Shown here in pieces: positions 1 to 8,783 of a stretch of 35,156 nucleotides of DNA; position 1 is the first letter of the stretch; each line of letters begins with the position of its first letter. The DNA lies in the NCBI GenBank assembly GCA_900318335.1, contig ONKF01000027.1:1-35156 (forward strand), given 5' to 3'. The translations under genes and the position numbers were made by a program. This DNA is from an uncultured Prevotellaceae bacterium (GTDB lineage Bacteria > Bacteroidota > Bacteroidia > Bacteroidales > Muribaculaceae). Under the pieces are notes generated by a model. That model did not search any database. It saw nothing but the letters and a program-made list of their open reading frames with translations, and was not told where the DNA came from.

Positions 1-2436
1 CTCGTGATACTGGGTGCGGATGTTGATGCCGCCATAGGCAACTCGCTCCATGTAATTAGTTTTGAAAATATCATTAGCAAGGATGGCAACACTCAAACTG
101 TTGTCCTTAAGGAACTGCTTACCCAAACGCAGATTCAGGTAGCCATTGGCCTCGGTCTGGCAGGGGCCTGATTCATTGTAAGGAGTGAAACCTCCTTTTA
201 TGTTCAACAGCCATGAGTGTGGTAACGAGAAGGTGTTGTCAAGCGTTATAACGGCAATAAGCCCATTCCACTTGTGGGTGATACCCATGGGGTAAACATC
301 ATCGTTGCAGAAATAGAGGTCTGCCGAATAGTTCATCTGCCAAAAACCCACTTTAGGCGTGAAATTTAATGTAATGCCATAATACTCCTGCTTGGGCGTA
401 TTGCGGTAGTCCATGATGACTACGCCGGGGTGATTTACGTCATCATAGGCCGTCTGGAAGGAGCGTATGCTATTCTTGTGATATTGATAGTAAGCTTCTA
501 CATTTATCCACTTCCATGAAGAAGACAACGAGAAATTGTGATGGGTCTGCGGTTGCAAGAGTGGATTGCCCGTGTCATATTCATACTTACTGCGGTAGTT
601 AACCGAGGAAGACAACAGGCTATACTGTGGATTGTATCGAGAGCAGTTATAAGACAATCGGTGCTGCCAATTCTCTGAGTTATAAGCCAGCGATACACGA
701 GGAATCAGCACTGAATAGTCAGGACTCATCTCATCATTGCGTTTACCATCGATGTCATAAATATTATGCTCATTTTGCCATCTCAGGCCCGTGTTCATCG
801 AGAATTTGCCAAGTCGCAACGAGTAGTTGGCAAAAAGGGACCAGATTGACGTTTCTTGTTTCACATGACTGTCGGCCGAGAAGCCACTCTGAATGAAATC
901 GTGAGTGCGATGCACCAATGAGGCTTCTTCGCCAAAGGTCAGTTCCCCTTTAGGCACTGGTGCTGTAATAACCAGTTTTTCGGCCAACAGGCGATCATTG
1001 GAATTCGTTTGGCTGCTGACAATGGTCGAGCCCTCTGTGCCGCCTTCCATGTTCTTTAGTGACTCAGCTTGATAGAAATCTGCGCTGAAGTTGATGTTCC
1101 ACTTGCCTATGCTGCCAACATAGTAGGCATTCACAGTGTGTCTCATGCGTGGCTTTTCCACTGTGTTCGTCATGCTGTGACCAGCATCAACAAGTTCACC
1201 ATCTCTCCACGTTTGTTCTTCCATCTCGCGTCGAGTAATACTGTTGCCGATGTAATTGAATGCCGTGTAAGTCAGACCAACCGAATGGTTATCGTTGATT
1301 TCCCAGTTCCAGCCCAAGTCAGCAAAATAATACTTCATTCTGAAAAGCCAAGATGCATCTTTCTTGTAGTCCCACGTTGAGGAGGCCTGCAATTGGTCCT
1401 GAGCTGTCGCATCAATCGCCAAATTATTATCGTTCAGATAACCACGAGCAAAGAAGTCCATGCCGTTGCGCAGTCGGTAGTTCAGGGCTGCATTGACGTT
1501 GGCGTAGTATTCTTTGCCTTGGCGGTATGAGGCCGAGAAATTGCCGCTCCAGCCTTCACCAGCCTTGCGCACGGTCTTCAGGCGGATGACCGAGGTCACG
1601 TCTGCACCGTATTCAGGGCCGGGATTGGTGATAATCTCGGCTGAGAGGATTTCGTCAGCACGGTAGCGGTCGAGTTCAGAGTTGTCACGCACTTTCTTGT
1701 TATTGATGTAGATTTCGGGCGTGCCATGACCTGCAATCTTGCCGTCACTCATCATCAGCGGCAGGTGGGTCAACATTTCAGTGACAGAGCCGAATTGTTC
1801 CAATACGGTGCCCTGCACGTTGGCGAGGATGCCATGATCGGTGGCGCGGACAAGTTGCTTGGCCCCCTTGACGATAACGCCGTCGAGCGCGAACTGATCG
1901 GGTTGCATCTTGATAGTGCCGACGTTGTCTCGGACGCACAGGCGATGCTCGGGCTTGTAGCCGACATAGGTGATGCGGGCGATGACCTTGCCGTGGTCGT
2001 TGGGGATGACGAAACGTCCACTCTCGTTGGTCACACCGCCGCCCACCATCGTCGAGTCTGCAGGATTGAGCAGGGTGACGTTGGCATAGGGAAGCGGCAG
2101 GTTGTTCTCGTCAACAACCAGCCCCTTGAGGTGATGCTCGGTCTTGTGGATGCATTCCACATAGATTTCGCCCTTCTCACCCTGGGTCATGCGGATGGGA
2201 TAGAAGCCTATCATCTGGCGGATAGCCTCGGGCACGGGCTTGTTCTTGATGTGGGTGGTAATAGTAAAGTCCTCCAACTCGTTATAGAGGAAATAGATGG
2301 TGTAGTCGTGGGATTCTTCGGCCAGCTGGCGCAGGGCGTCGGCAATCGACACGTCGCGGTAGTTGCGGGTCACACGCTGGGCCTGTGCTGCCACAAGGGT
2401 CATGCAGCACACAAGGAAAATGATGGCTTTTCTCAT
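1..2436 (-). CDS. TonB-dependent receptor with STN domain and PF14905-type barrel (3' end outside window)
   Basis: The frame stays open from the ATG at 2436 to the left edge (812 codons), so the C-terminus is missing. Visible in order: signal peptide (about residues 1-19, ending AAQAQ), an STN-like domain (about 20-95, with VSIADALRQLAEES), a carboxypeptidase-regulatory-like beta-sandwich (about 97-180), a plug with the family hallmark GTPEIYINNKKVRD and NPGPEYGADVTSVIRLKT, then beta-barrel strands. The plug text matches the outer-membrane beta-barrel family common in Bacteroidota. The STN domain in this family contacts a FecR-type anti-sigma factor in the periplasm, which fits the two genes upstream: the FecR-like stop lies only 4 nt before this ATG. 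Role inferred: energised uptake of an unknown ligand combined with surface signalling that induces its own operon. The substrate cannot be told from sequence. Confidence 0.9.
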   Translation of the reverse strand, partial: MRKAIIFLVCCMTLVAAQAQRVTRNYRDVSIADALRQLAEESHDYTIYFLYNELEDFTITTHIKNKPVPEAIRQMIGFYPIRMTQGEKGEIYVECIHKTEHHLKGLVVDENNLPLPYANVTLLNPADSTMVGGGVTNESGRFVIPNDHGKVIARITYVGYKPEHRLCVRDNVGTIKMQPDQFALDGVIVKGAKQLVRATDHGILANVQGTVLEQFGSVTEMLTHLPLMMSDGKIAGHGTPEIYINNKKVRDNSELDRYRADEILSAEIITNPGPEYGADVTSVIRLKTVRKAGEGWSGNFSASYRQGKEYYANVNAALNYRLRNGMDFFARGYLNDNNLAIDATAQDQLQASSTWDYKKDASWLFRMKYYFADLGWNWEINDNHSVGLTYTAFNYIGNSITRREMEEQTWRDGELVDAGHSMTNTVEKPRMRHTVNAYYVGSIGKWNINFSADFYQAESLKNMEGGTEGSTIVSSQTNSNDRLLAEKLVITAPVPKGELTFGEEASLVHRTHDFIQSGFSADSHVKQETSIWSLFANYSLRLGKFSMNTGLRWQNEHNIYDIDGKRNDEMSPDYSVLIPRVSLAYNSENWQHRLSYNCSRYNPQYSLLSSSVNYRSKYEYDTGNPLLQPQTHHNFSLSSSWKWINVEAYYQYHKNSIRSFQTAYDDVNHPGVVIMDYRNTPKQEYYGITLNFTPKVGFWQMNYSADLYFCNDDVYPMGITHKWNGLIAVITLDNTFSLPHSWLLNIKGGFTPYNESGPCQTEANGYLNLRLGKQFLKDNSLSVAILANDIFKTNYMERVAYGGINIRTQYHE

Positions 2437-2440
2437 GGTA

Positions 2441-3115
2441 TTACTGCACGATTAATCGGTTACCTGTTTGCTCAATTGATACGCTCTCAAAATGGCTCAT
2501 GTCCTCCAGCACCTTTTCCAGGCCGTCACCCTTGTTCCACACGAAGTGGAAACGCAGGTTGCGGGCATCGTCGTTCTGGAACTCGACCGTCATGCCGTAG
2601 TAGGCCGCTATCTCGTCGAGCATCTGCTCCAACGGGGTGTTGTCAAATACCACAGGCGCTTCGTCCTCGACAGCCGACGAGTCGGCCACGCCAAGGTTAG
2701 TCCCTGCTTCTGCTTCGGTCTGGGAAGTGTTGGCGACTTTTTCAGTCTTTTGTTTGGATGTGTCAGTAGCGGTGAGATGGCGCACGGTGTAAACCGTTGC
2801 CCATGCGATGCCCGACATCATCAGCACGCCAAGCACTGTCGCAGCTACTCTTAGCCACAGGCGTTCGTGCTTTTGCGCCGTTAGATGCGTTTGCTCGAAT
2901 TGCTCCCAGGCCTTGTCCTCGTCCACGGGTTGGGACAGGCTGCGCTGACTGCGACGGGCACGGGCGGCTTGGGTGAGACTGCGGTAGAATTCGCGCGTCT
3001 CGTCGTCACGGTTGACGGTATCCATGATTTCTTGTTCGCTGTAACGCTCGGGATGATCCAGCATATCCAGCAGACGGTCGATGTTGTTGTTCGTTTCCAT
3101 TGCGGTTGGTGTCAT
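2441..3115 (-). CDS. Short FecR-like anti-sigma factor (DUF4974 only)
   Basis: 224 residues if started at the ATG overlapping the sigma-factor stop (TAATG), which I prefer because it implies translational coupling. An ATG 30 nt upstream and one 15 nt downstream are alternatives. Residues 1-86 are charged and cytoplasmic (sigma-binding part). One membrane helix spans about 87-111 (RVAATVLGVLMMSGIAWATV). A low-complexity periplasmic linker covers about 112-153, and a DUF4974-like domain about 155-224 (VVFDNTPLEQMLDEIAAYYG). The usual FecR beta-domain between helix and DUF4974 is absent, which makes the protein roughly 100 residues shorter than typical family members. It probably holds the ECF sigma factor inactive until the STN-bearing receptor encoded next signals ligand binding. 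Confidence 0.85.
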   Translation of the reverse strand: MTPTAMETNNNIDRLLDMLDHPERYSEQEIMDTVNRDDETREFYRSLTQAARARRSQRSLSQPVDEDKAWEQFEQTHLTAQKHERLWLRVAATVLGVLMMSGIAWATVYTVRHLTATDTSKQKTEKVANTSQTEAEAGTNLGVADSSAVEDEAPVVFDNTPLEQMLDEIAAYYGMTVEFQNDDARNLRFHFVWNKGDGLEKVLEDMSHFESVSIEQTGNRLIVQ

Positions 3116-3597
3116 TAGATTAAACTCTTGATGCGATTGATACACTGACGCAAGTACTTATAGACGGCGCCCACGCTCATGTCAAGGCGTGTGGCGATTT
3201 CCTGGAAGGTCAATTCCTCGTCAAAGCGTAGACGGAAGATGGTCCGTTGCGGCTCCTCGATTTGGCCATCGACAATGGCGTTAATCCGGTCAAGTTCGGC
3301 CAGCACTTCCTCGATGGGGCGCGAGTCATTCACCTCGTCCAGTGGATGGAGGTGCTTGAACCGCTCACGCAACTGCATTTTCCTGATGTGGTTGATGCAA
3401 CCGTTGCGCACGGCGCTCATCAAGTAGGCCTCGGTCTTGTTGCCCGTCATCTGGTATCTATTCTCCAGCAGGCGGGCAAACACATCCTGGACCACGTCCT
3501 GGGCCTCAGCATCATCGTGCAGCAAGGTTCTGGCCAGATGTATCATCTTGCCGTAATGTTGCCTGAACAGGCCCTCAAGTATGCTCTTGTCATTCAT
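3115..3597 (-). CDS. ECF-type RNA polymerase sigma-70 factor
   Basis: 160 residues, the usual size for an extracytoplasmic-function sigma factor. Region 2 lies at about 5-70 (LFRQHYGKMIHLARTLL, DAQDVVQDVFARLLENR) and region 4 at about 108-158, with a helix-turn-helix (LTFQEIATRLDMSVGAVYKYLRQCINRIK). It is the first gene of a tightly packed three-gene unit with a FecR-like anti-sigma and a TonB-dependent receptor, the standard Bacteroidota arrangement for trans-envelope signalling. It likely directs polymerase to the promoter of its own operon and perhaps little else. No autoregulatory promoter distinct from the housekeeping type could be recognised. Confidence 0.95.
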   Translation of the reverse strand: MNDKSILEGLFRQHYGKMIHLARTLLHDDAEAQDVVQDVFARLLENRYQMTGNKTEAYLMSAVRNGCINHIRKMQLRERFKHLHPLDEVNDSRPIEEVLAELDRINAIVDGQIEEPQRTIFRLRFDEELTFQEIATRLDMSVGAVYKYLRQCINRIKSLI

Positions 3598-3671
3598 ATC
3601 AGTATCGTCTCTCTATATCAATGACACATGAAAGGTATGTTTTTTCACACTCAGGTGAGATTTTTTCATGG

Positions 3672-3702
3672 CAAAAGTACCCAAAATCCAATGCTCCACA
3701 AT
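3672..3702 (-). promoter_or_regulatory. Bacteroidota-type promoter for the ECF sigma operon
   Basis: Read on the minus strand: -7 element TACTTTTG (3679-3672) with ATTG (3702-3699) 19 nt upstream, close to the TTTG / TAnnTTTG consensus. It would give a leader of roughly 65-70 nt ahead of the sigma factor. Confidence 0.5.
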
Positions 3703-3908
3703 CCTCGGAATGGTGTTTTTCAGCAATAATAAGGTATTAGTGACAACAATGGTGGTTGTCAAAAATGACAACCGAAATCTGCTGTTGATCACATCTGCTT
3801 ACAGAAGCTTACACTTCAGCTATGCTATAAATGTCTGGAAAAACAGAAATCTATTATTTATGTTTCTATAATATACTTCTTTTTTCGCTCCTGATGCTTT
3901 GCCATTAT

Positions 3909-3939
3909 TTTGATAGTTTTTTATAAATCACTAACTTTG
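3909..3939 (+). promoter_or_regulatory. Bacteroidota-type promoter for the dockerin/FISUMP gene
   Basis: TTTG (3909-3912), 19-nt spacer, TAACTTTG (3932-3939): a full match to the Bacteroidota vegetative promoter, about 40 nt before the ATG at 3980. Confidence 0.7.
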
Positions 3940-3979
3940 CGGATGAGAGATTATTATAAACCAACAAACCCATAACGTT

Positions 3980-4765
3980 ATGACGAAGTTTAGCTCTTTT
4001 TTATTTGTATCGTTGCTGATGCTGGCCTCACTCACGGTCAATGCACAGGAGTATCCTCGTGGAGATGCAAACCTTGATGGAACAGTCAACATTTCTGATG
4101 TGACAAGCCTGATCAATTACCTGTTGACTGGTTCTTGGTCTGATGAGCCCGTGTCGCCGCCCGATGACCACGAGTGGGTTGACCTGGGTCTTCCCAGCGG
4201 CACACTGTGGGCGACCTGCAACTTGGGAGCCAACGCCCCCGAGGACTACGGCGACTACTTCGCCTGGGGCGAAACTGTGCCGAAGGACTTCTTCGCCGAC
4301 TGGGGCACATACAAGTGGTGCCACGGCAGCAATAACACGATGACGAAGTACTGCACCGACAGCTATTATGGCTATAACGGCTTTGTCGATAACAAAACCG
4401 AATTGGACCCGGAGGATGATGCCGCCTATGTCAACTGGGGTCCCATGTGGCGCATGCCGACCAAAGAACAACAGGACGAGCTGTGGGAAAAATGCACCTG
4501 GACGTGGACGATGCAGAACGGTGTGAACGGTGCGTTGGTATCTGGCCCAAACGGGAACACTTTGTTCTTGCCCGCTGCGGGCTCCCGATGGCTTACCCTC
4601 GATCACGGGGGCTCAAGCGGCCGTTATTGGTCGCGTACGCTCAGCCCCTACCACGATTACTACGCCTGGGACTTGAGTTTCGACTCGGAATCTTGGGGCG
4701 GCTGTGGCACCTGTAGCCGCAACGCCGGCTTGCCCGTGCGTGCTGTGCGCGTGACTCAGAATTAG
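3980..4765 (+). CDS. Secreted protein: N-terminal dockerin-like repeat plus FISUMP-like domain
   Basis: 261 residues. A signal peptide covers about 1-22 (cleavage after VNA). A single dockerin-like EF-hand repeat follows directly (RGDANLDGTVNISDVTSLIN, about 26-48). The rest (about 62-260) resembles the Fibrobacter-succinogenes major paralogous (FISUMP) domain: EWVDLGLPSGTLWATCNLGA at the start, repeated Trp/Gly/Tyr motifs (FAWGE, WGPMWRMPTKEQQDEL, GRYWSRT) and LPVRAVRV near the end. FISUMP domains are widespread in secreted Bacteroidota proteins and their function is unknown. A dockerin repeat at the N-terminus is unusual, since the other dockerin proteins in this window carry it at the C-terminus. 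It has its own promoter and is transcribed alone, convergent with ccsBA. No lipobox, so probably released or held by the dockerin. Confidence 0.85.
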   Translation: MTKFSSFLFVSLLMLASLTVNAQEYPRGDANLDGTVNISDVTSLINYLLTGSWSDEPVSPPDDHEWVDLGLPSGTLWATCNLGANAPEDYGDYFAWGETVPKDFFADWGTYKWCHGSNNTMTKYCTDSYYGYNGFVDNKTELDPEDDAAYVNWGPMWRMPTKEQQDELWEKCTWTWTMQNGVNGALVSGPNGNTLFLPAAGSRWLTLDHGGSSGRYWSRTLSPYHDYYAWDLSFDSESWGGCGTCSRNAGLPVRAVRVTQN

Positions 4766-4805
4766 CAGCTTTTCCGGCCCTCGATGAACTCGGTATTTAA
4801 GCCAT

Positions 4806-7016
4806 TTAAGCGTAGCTGTGCATGCCCCCCAGGATGAAGTTGACGCCAAAGTAGGTGATCAGCACGCTCAGGAAAGCGACGATGCAGTACCCGTGAAAGA
4901 ACATCGGCTTGCGGAATATCGCCAACGACTGGCCGTGAAGGGGCAGGGCATAGATGATGAGGGTAATCAGGGCCCACACCTCTTTGGGGTCCCAGCTCCA
5001 GTAAGTGCCCCATGACACGTTGGCCCAGATGGCGCCGATAAACACGCCTGCGGTCAACAGGAATACGGCGGGGTAGAGGATAATCTGCCCAACGACGTGC
5101 AGACGTTCGGCCATTGCCCGATCTCGGCGCAGGGCGAAGGCCATCACGCCGCCCATCATGAGGAACGCCAGCAGGGCATAGGCTATCATGATGACGGCAA
5201 CATGGATGCTCAGCAGCGGTGACACCAGCACGGGCATGAGTTGTGTGATTTGGGGGTTACTCTCGCCGAAGGATGCTACCATCAGCGCCAAACCTGCCGT
5301 GAGGATACCAAATGGCAGCACCAGCATTGACTTTCTCCCCGCCAACAGCGTCAGCACCACCGTTGCCCACGCCATGAACTGCATGGTCTCAAATCCGTTG
5401 CTCATAGGCACATGACCGCTGATGACCCATCGCAGTATCAGAGCCGTTGTCAGGTAGAGCAGCGAGAATGCCAGTGTCAGGATGGCGACGGTTTTAGCCC
5501 ATCGGGGCAGTTTGCGGGAACGGGCCACACATCGGCATGTGATCACAAACAGCACTATGCCCAGTGTGGCAAGCGCCATCGACAGCGGGCGGTCCCATTC
5601 CATGCTGTTGTACAGTTTTTCTGATTTGAACGCGGCATCACTGGGCAGCATGGCTCCGCATTCCTTGACTTGATACTTCTTGAGCTTGGTTATGAATTGG
5701 TTAGCGCTTTTCCAGTCCTGGCTGGCGACCATCTCATAGAGGTAGTCCATACCTCCCCGCAGGAACAGCCACTTGCCGTCATCGATGTCGTGAGGGATGT
5801 CGAGTGAGCCATGGCTGTACCACTCGAGTTTCCCGCCATGGTTCAGGGGGAACAGTTTGACCATCGTGCCGGCAGCGACCATGTTGGCAATCTGATAGCG
5901 CTCGTCGGCCTCGCCCAGTGCGCGGATGGTGGCTTGGTCATCGATGGCCTGCAGGCTGTCTATGGCTTGCTGCATGGCGCCGCTCGAAACCGTGCGGTAG
6001 AAGTCCTCGAGCGAGGCATACTTGCCCTCTATCCCCAGCAGATGCTTCACTGTGCTGTTCTTGATCTTGATGATGGGTTCGTTTTTCCAGTCATCGTAAT
6101 AGAAAATCCACCCCGATGCCACCTGCTCGGCGGTGAGCCCTTTATAGGACGTCTTGCCGTATAGCTTGGCCGTGAATTGGCGCGCAAACGTCTGGAAGGG
6201 GCAGATGCGGTTATTGTGCAGGATGTACAGGTCACCCATCCTCTCGGCGACATCACGTGGCAAAGTGCCGGGTTGGGCACTGGCAGCGGACACCCCGGCG
6301 ATGAGCAGGCAGACACCCGCTATACCGCGCTTGAGGGCAGGGTGCTTCAGTAGCGTCCTGAAAGCCGTCCTGCGGTCGAGTAGCACGCCTATCATGCCCA
6401 CTAACAGCAGGCCATAGCCGGCATAGGTCACACCGATGCCCCATGGGTCATGCGCTACCGTGAAGATGGCTCCGCGTCCCTCGGCGTCATATCGCGACTG
6501 ATAGAAGCGGTAACCGCGGTGAGAGAACACCTTGTTCATCGACACGGTGCCATCTGTTGCCCGTCCGTCACCGTCAACCACTTGGATGCGGCTGATGAAG
6601 TCCATTGGCGCAGGCGTGCCGGGATAGGTCTGGATGTCAAAGGATTGCAGCCTCACTGTGAACGGCAACGTGTGCTGCTTGCCGTCATTGCTCATGAAGA
6701 CATTGACGGCCTGTCCGTTCACGGCTTGCATTTTGCCGTGCAGGGCAGTGAACCAGGTGATGCCCGCTCCACCCAGGATGACCAGCAGCGCCAGGTGCAA
6801 CAGCAACACCGACGGGCGTTTCCACATTCCCCTCAACAGGATGTAGCACAACCCCGATACCGCAATGGCAGCCCATAGTGCCACAAAGGCGATGTTGTCA
6901 TAGAACCATGCTCTCGCCACCTGGGTGCCGTGGATTTTCTCGACAACAGTAGCTGCCGCCAGCGTCACCATCATGATGATAAGACAGCCAAAGGATATGC
7001 GTTTCAATGTCTTCAT
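4806..7016 (-). CDS. ccsBA: Fused cytochrome c synthase CcsBA (System II ResB-ResC fusion)
   Basis: 736 residues. The N-terminal ResB/CcsB-like part (about 1-245) has membrane helices near the start, a periplasmic beta-rich region (LQSFDIQTYPGTPAPMDFIS, then FSHRGYRFYQSRYD) and a helix near 200-220. A large periplasmic segment follows (about 247-475). The C-terminal CcsA/ResC part has many helices and the haem-handling WWD motif at 669-676 (WGTYWSWD, followed by PKEVWALI). Such fusions attach haem to CxxCH motifs of exported cytochromes. It lies downstream of a di-haem CxxCH lipoprotein on the same strand, so that protein is its likely client. The start at 7016 gives an intact first helix. 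It is preceded by a strong hairpin that may limit read-through from the upstream genes. Confidence 0.93.
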   Translation of the reverse strand: MKTLKRISFGCLIIMMVTLAAATVVEKIHGTQVARAWFYDNIAFVALWAAIAVSGLCYILLRGMWKRPSVLLLHLALLVILGGAGITWFTALHGKMQAVNGQAVNVFMSNDGKQHTLPFTVRLQSFDIQTYPGTPAPMDFISRIQVVDGDGRATDGTVSMNKVFSHRGYRFYQSRYDAEGRGAIFTVAHDPWGIGVTYAGYGLLLVGMIGVLLDRRTAFRTLLKHPALKRGIAGVCLLIAGVSAASAQPGTLPRDVAERMGDLYILHNNRICPFQTFARQFTAKLYGKTSYKGLTAEQVASGWIFYYDDWKNEPIIKIKNSTVKHLLGIEGKYASLEDFYRTVSSGAMQQAIDSLQAIDDQATIRALGEADERYQIANMVAAGTMVKLFPLNHGGKLEWYSHGSLDIPHDIDDGKWLFLRGGMDYLYEMVASQDWKSANQFITKLKKYQVKECGAMLPSDAAFKSEKLYNSMEWDRPLSMALATLGIVLFVITCRCVARSRKLPRWAKTVAILTLAFSLLYLTTALILRWVISGHVPMSNGFETMQFMAWATVVLTLLAGRKSMLVLPFGILTAGLALMVASFGESNPQITQLMPVLVSPLLSIHVAVIMIAYALLAFLMMGGVMAFALRRDRAMAERLHVVGQIILYPAVFLLTAGVFIGAIWANVSWGTYWSWDPKEVWALITLIIYALPLHGQSLAIFRKPMFFHGYCIVAFLSVLITYFGVNFILGGMHSYA

Positions 7017-7039
7017 GATTTAAAAATAAATAGTCAAAA

Positions 7040-7124
7040 AGGTGGATGTGTCATAATAGGCCTCTGGATTTCTCCGTGCGCAGCACGGATATAACAATAG
7101 ACGGGATTTATGACACATCCACCT
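7040..7124 (-). terminator. Long nested hairpin with U-run before ccsBA (terminator or attenuator)
   Basis: A perfect 17-bp inverted repeat (7040-7056 with 7108-7124) encloses a second 7-bp hairpin (7073-7079 with 7083-7089). In the minus-strand transcript the outer stem is followed directly by UUUUU, then GACUAUUU. It sits between the di-haem cytochrome gene and ccsBA, and only 23 nt separate it from the ccsBA start. No separate TAnnTTTG promoter was found for ccsBA, so partial termination or attenuation is more likely than a full stop. Confidence 0.7.
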
Positions 7125-7157
7125 ATAATTATACAGGGTGGAAAATGTTAAGAGCCA

Positions 7158-8753
7158 TTAGATGGACTCGATGAAGGTGACCATGGCGGCACGGTCGGCC
7201 TTGCTGAGCTGGCGGAACCTTTCAACGCTCTTGCGGGCATCGCTCTTGGCGTTGCCGTGCCACATGATGGCCTCGATGACGTTACGCGCGCGGCAGTCGT
7301 GCAGGCGGTCGTCGGCGCCAGTGCACTTCTTGCTCAGGCCACGTCCCCACAACGGGGTGGTGCGGCACCAGCCGGTGCGGATGTCATTGACCATATACAT
7401 GCGGTGCTGAACCAGGTCGCTATAGGGCCAGATGGTCTGGTGAGGATAGCGGGGCAGCATTTCGGCATAGGAGCCGACAAAGAAGTTGTTCGGGTCACGT
7501 ATCACGTCATCACCGGTCGTCCAGCTGGGACGATGGCAATAGGCGCAGCCGATCTCGGTAAACAATTCCTTGCCGCGCTGGAAATCCGGGTCATTGATGT
7601 TACGGGCAGCGGGAACGGCCAGGCCGCGGTGCCATGCCATCAGGTCGATATACTCCTGATCGGTCATCTCGATATCGAGTGACTTGCCCATCAGGTAGTT
7701 ATAGATATCGGTCTCGGGATTACCGGTCACTTTCTGCTTGGGGAAATACTTGTAGAAGTCGGCCTGTACCTCGGGATCCTTGCTGGCCACTGCGGCATAG
7801 GCTGCCGTCATGTAATGGTAACGGCGGTCGCTGCGGGTCACGTTGGTGATGTTCCAGATGGCGTTGGCTCCGGCTCCGTCTTGCAGATTGGCGCGCGACA
7901 GGGCATAAGTGTAGCGGCGCACGTATTTGGTGCCGTCACCCTGCACATTATTAGTATAATAGTTAAAGTCGCTACCGTTCCAGATGGCGGGATTCAGGGC
8001 CACCCCGGCAGCCTGCTCGGCTTCATACTGGGCGCGGATGTCCTTCTCGTCGATGGCGTCGAGCAAGCCCGTGCCATACAAGCCGATGGTGCTTTCAAGG
8101 CGAACGCGCAACTGGCTGTAGTCGATGTCCTTACCTCCCACTTGCAGGGGTACGTAGAATGCGCTCTGCGGGATGGTTACCTCGGGATAAATCAGGCTAT
8201 AGGTCTCGCCGTCGGGGAAGCGGTTGCCCCACTCGTCGGTGTACTCGCGCCAGTCGATGACGATCTTGCTCTCGTCAATGGGCGCTTTGAAGGGCTTCTG
8301 GGCCTGGGTCTGCGGCATACCGGTGAGTGATGACAGGTAGGTGTCGTTCTCGTCGGTGAGCACCAGCAGATAGCCGTTGCCCTGGATGTTGGAGTTGTAA
8401 TTCAGCTGACGTGCGCCATGACCGTAGCCCGGGTGGCAGGTAATGCACGCGTCACGCACCCACAACGGTCCCAGACCGCGCATCGGCGTGGTCTTGTCGG
8501 TATCCGTGTCAAACGGTGCTTCAAAGATGCGCTCGCCACGCTTGAACGAGGCCAGCAGCCCTTGCTTGTTGATGGCTTCGGTCTCTTGCTCATAGGCCGA
8601 AGCGGTCACGTTGCTGGTCGTGCCCAGTTTGCCGCCCGTGTAGTAGTAATCGGGCAATTCGGGAGTGACATCACTGCCGCCCTTGTTCTTGTCATCGCTG
8701 CATGATGTCATCATGATGGCGGCCAGTGCAATGATAAACCAATGTTTCTTCAT
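7158..8753 (-). CDS. Di-haem c-type cytochrome lipoprotein (di-haem oxidoreductase, COG3488 type)
   Basis: 531 residues. A lipoprotein signal ends at Cys18, and the mature protein starts CSDDK, which resembles the acidic export signal of surface lipoproteins in Bacteroidota. Two covalent haem sites are visible: CITCH at 103-107 and CAYCH at 403-407. The surrounding text (GLGPLWVRDACITCHPGYGHG; FTEIGCAYCHRPSWTTGDD; WCRTTPLWGRGL; IEAIMWHGNAKSDARKSV) matches the putative thiol oxidoreductase / di-haem peroxidase-like family that commonly sits beside imelysin genes. The enzyme reaction in this family is not settled. It lies 30 bp after the imelysin gene in one transcription unit. The downstream CcsBA would attach the haems after export. 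Likely role: electron transfer linked to iron acquisition. Confidence 0.9.
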   Translation of the reverse strand: MKKHWFIIALAAIMMTSCSDDKNKGGSDVTPELPDYYYTGGKLGTTSNVTASAYEQETEAINKQGLLASFKRGERIFEAPFDTDTDKTTPMRGLGPLWVRDACITCHPGYGHGARQLNYNSNIQGNGYLLVLTDENDTYLSSLTGMPQTQAQKPFKAPIDESKIVIDWREYTDEWGNRFPDGETYSLIYPEVTIPQSAFYVPLQVGGKDIDYSQLRVRLESTIGLYGTGLLDAIDEKDIRAQYEAEQAAGVALNPAIWNGSDFNYYTNNVQGDGTKYVRRYTYALSRANLQDGAGANAIWNITNVTRSDRRYHYMTAAYAAVASKDPEVQADFYKYFPKQKVTGNPETDIYNYLMGKSLDIEMTDQEYIDLMAWHRGLAVPAARNINDPDFQRGKELFTEIGCAYCHRPSWTTGDDVIRDPNNFFVGSYAEMLPRYPHQTIWPYSDLVQHRMYMVNDIRTGWCRTTPLWGRGLSKKCTGADDRLHDCRARNVIEAIMWHGNAKSDARKSVERFRQLSKADRAAMVTFIESI

Positions 8754-8783
8754 GACTTTTCGGTACGTTTTTAGGGTGAATGT

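Larger units (their letters stand above)
3598..3979. other. Divergent intergenic region, 382 bp
   Basis: AT-rich spacer between the sigma-factor operon (minus) and the dockerin/FISUMP gene (plus). It holds one recognisable promoter for each direction, listed separately. A 67-codon open frame at 3668-3871 has no family resemblance and no start context, so I treat it as chance. I see no RNA gene in it. Confidence 0.6.

Noticed and set aside
3668-3871. 67-codon plus-strand open frame in the divergent spacer
   Set aside because: It overlaps the sigma-operon promoter, has no recognisable domain and is AT-rich chance-like coding.
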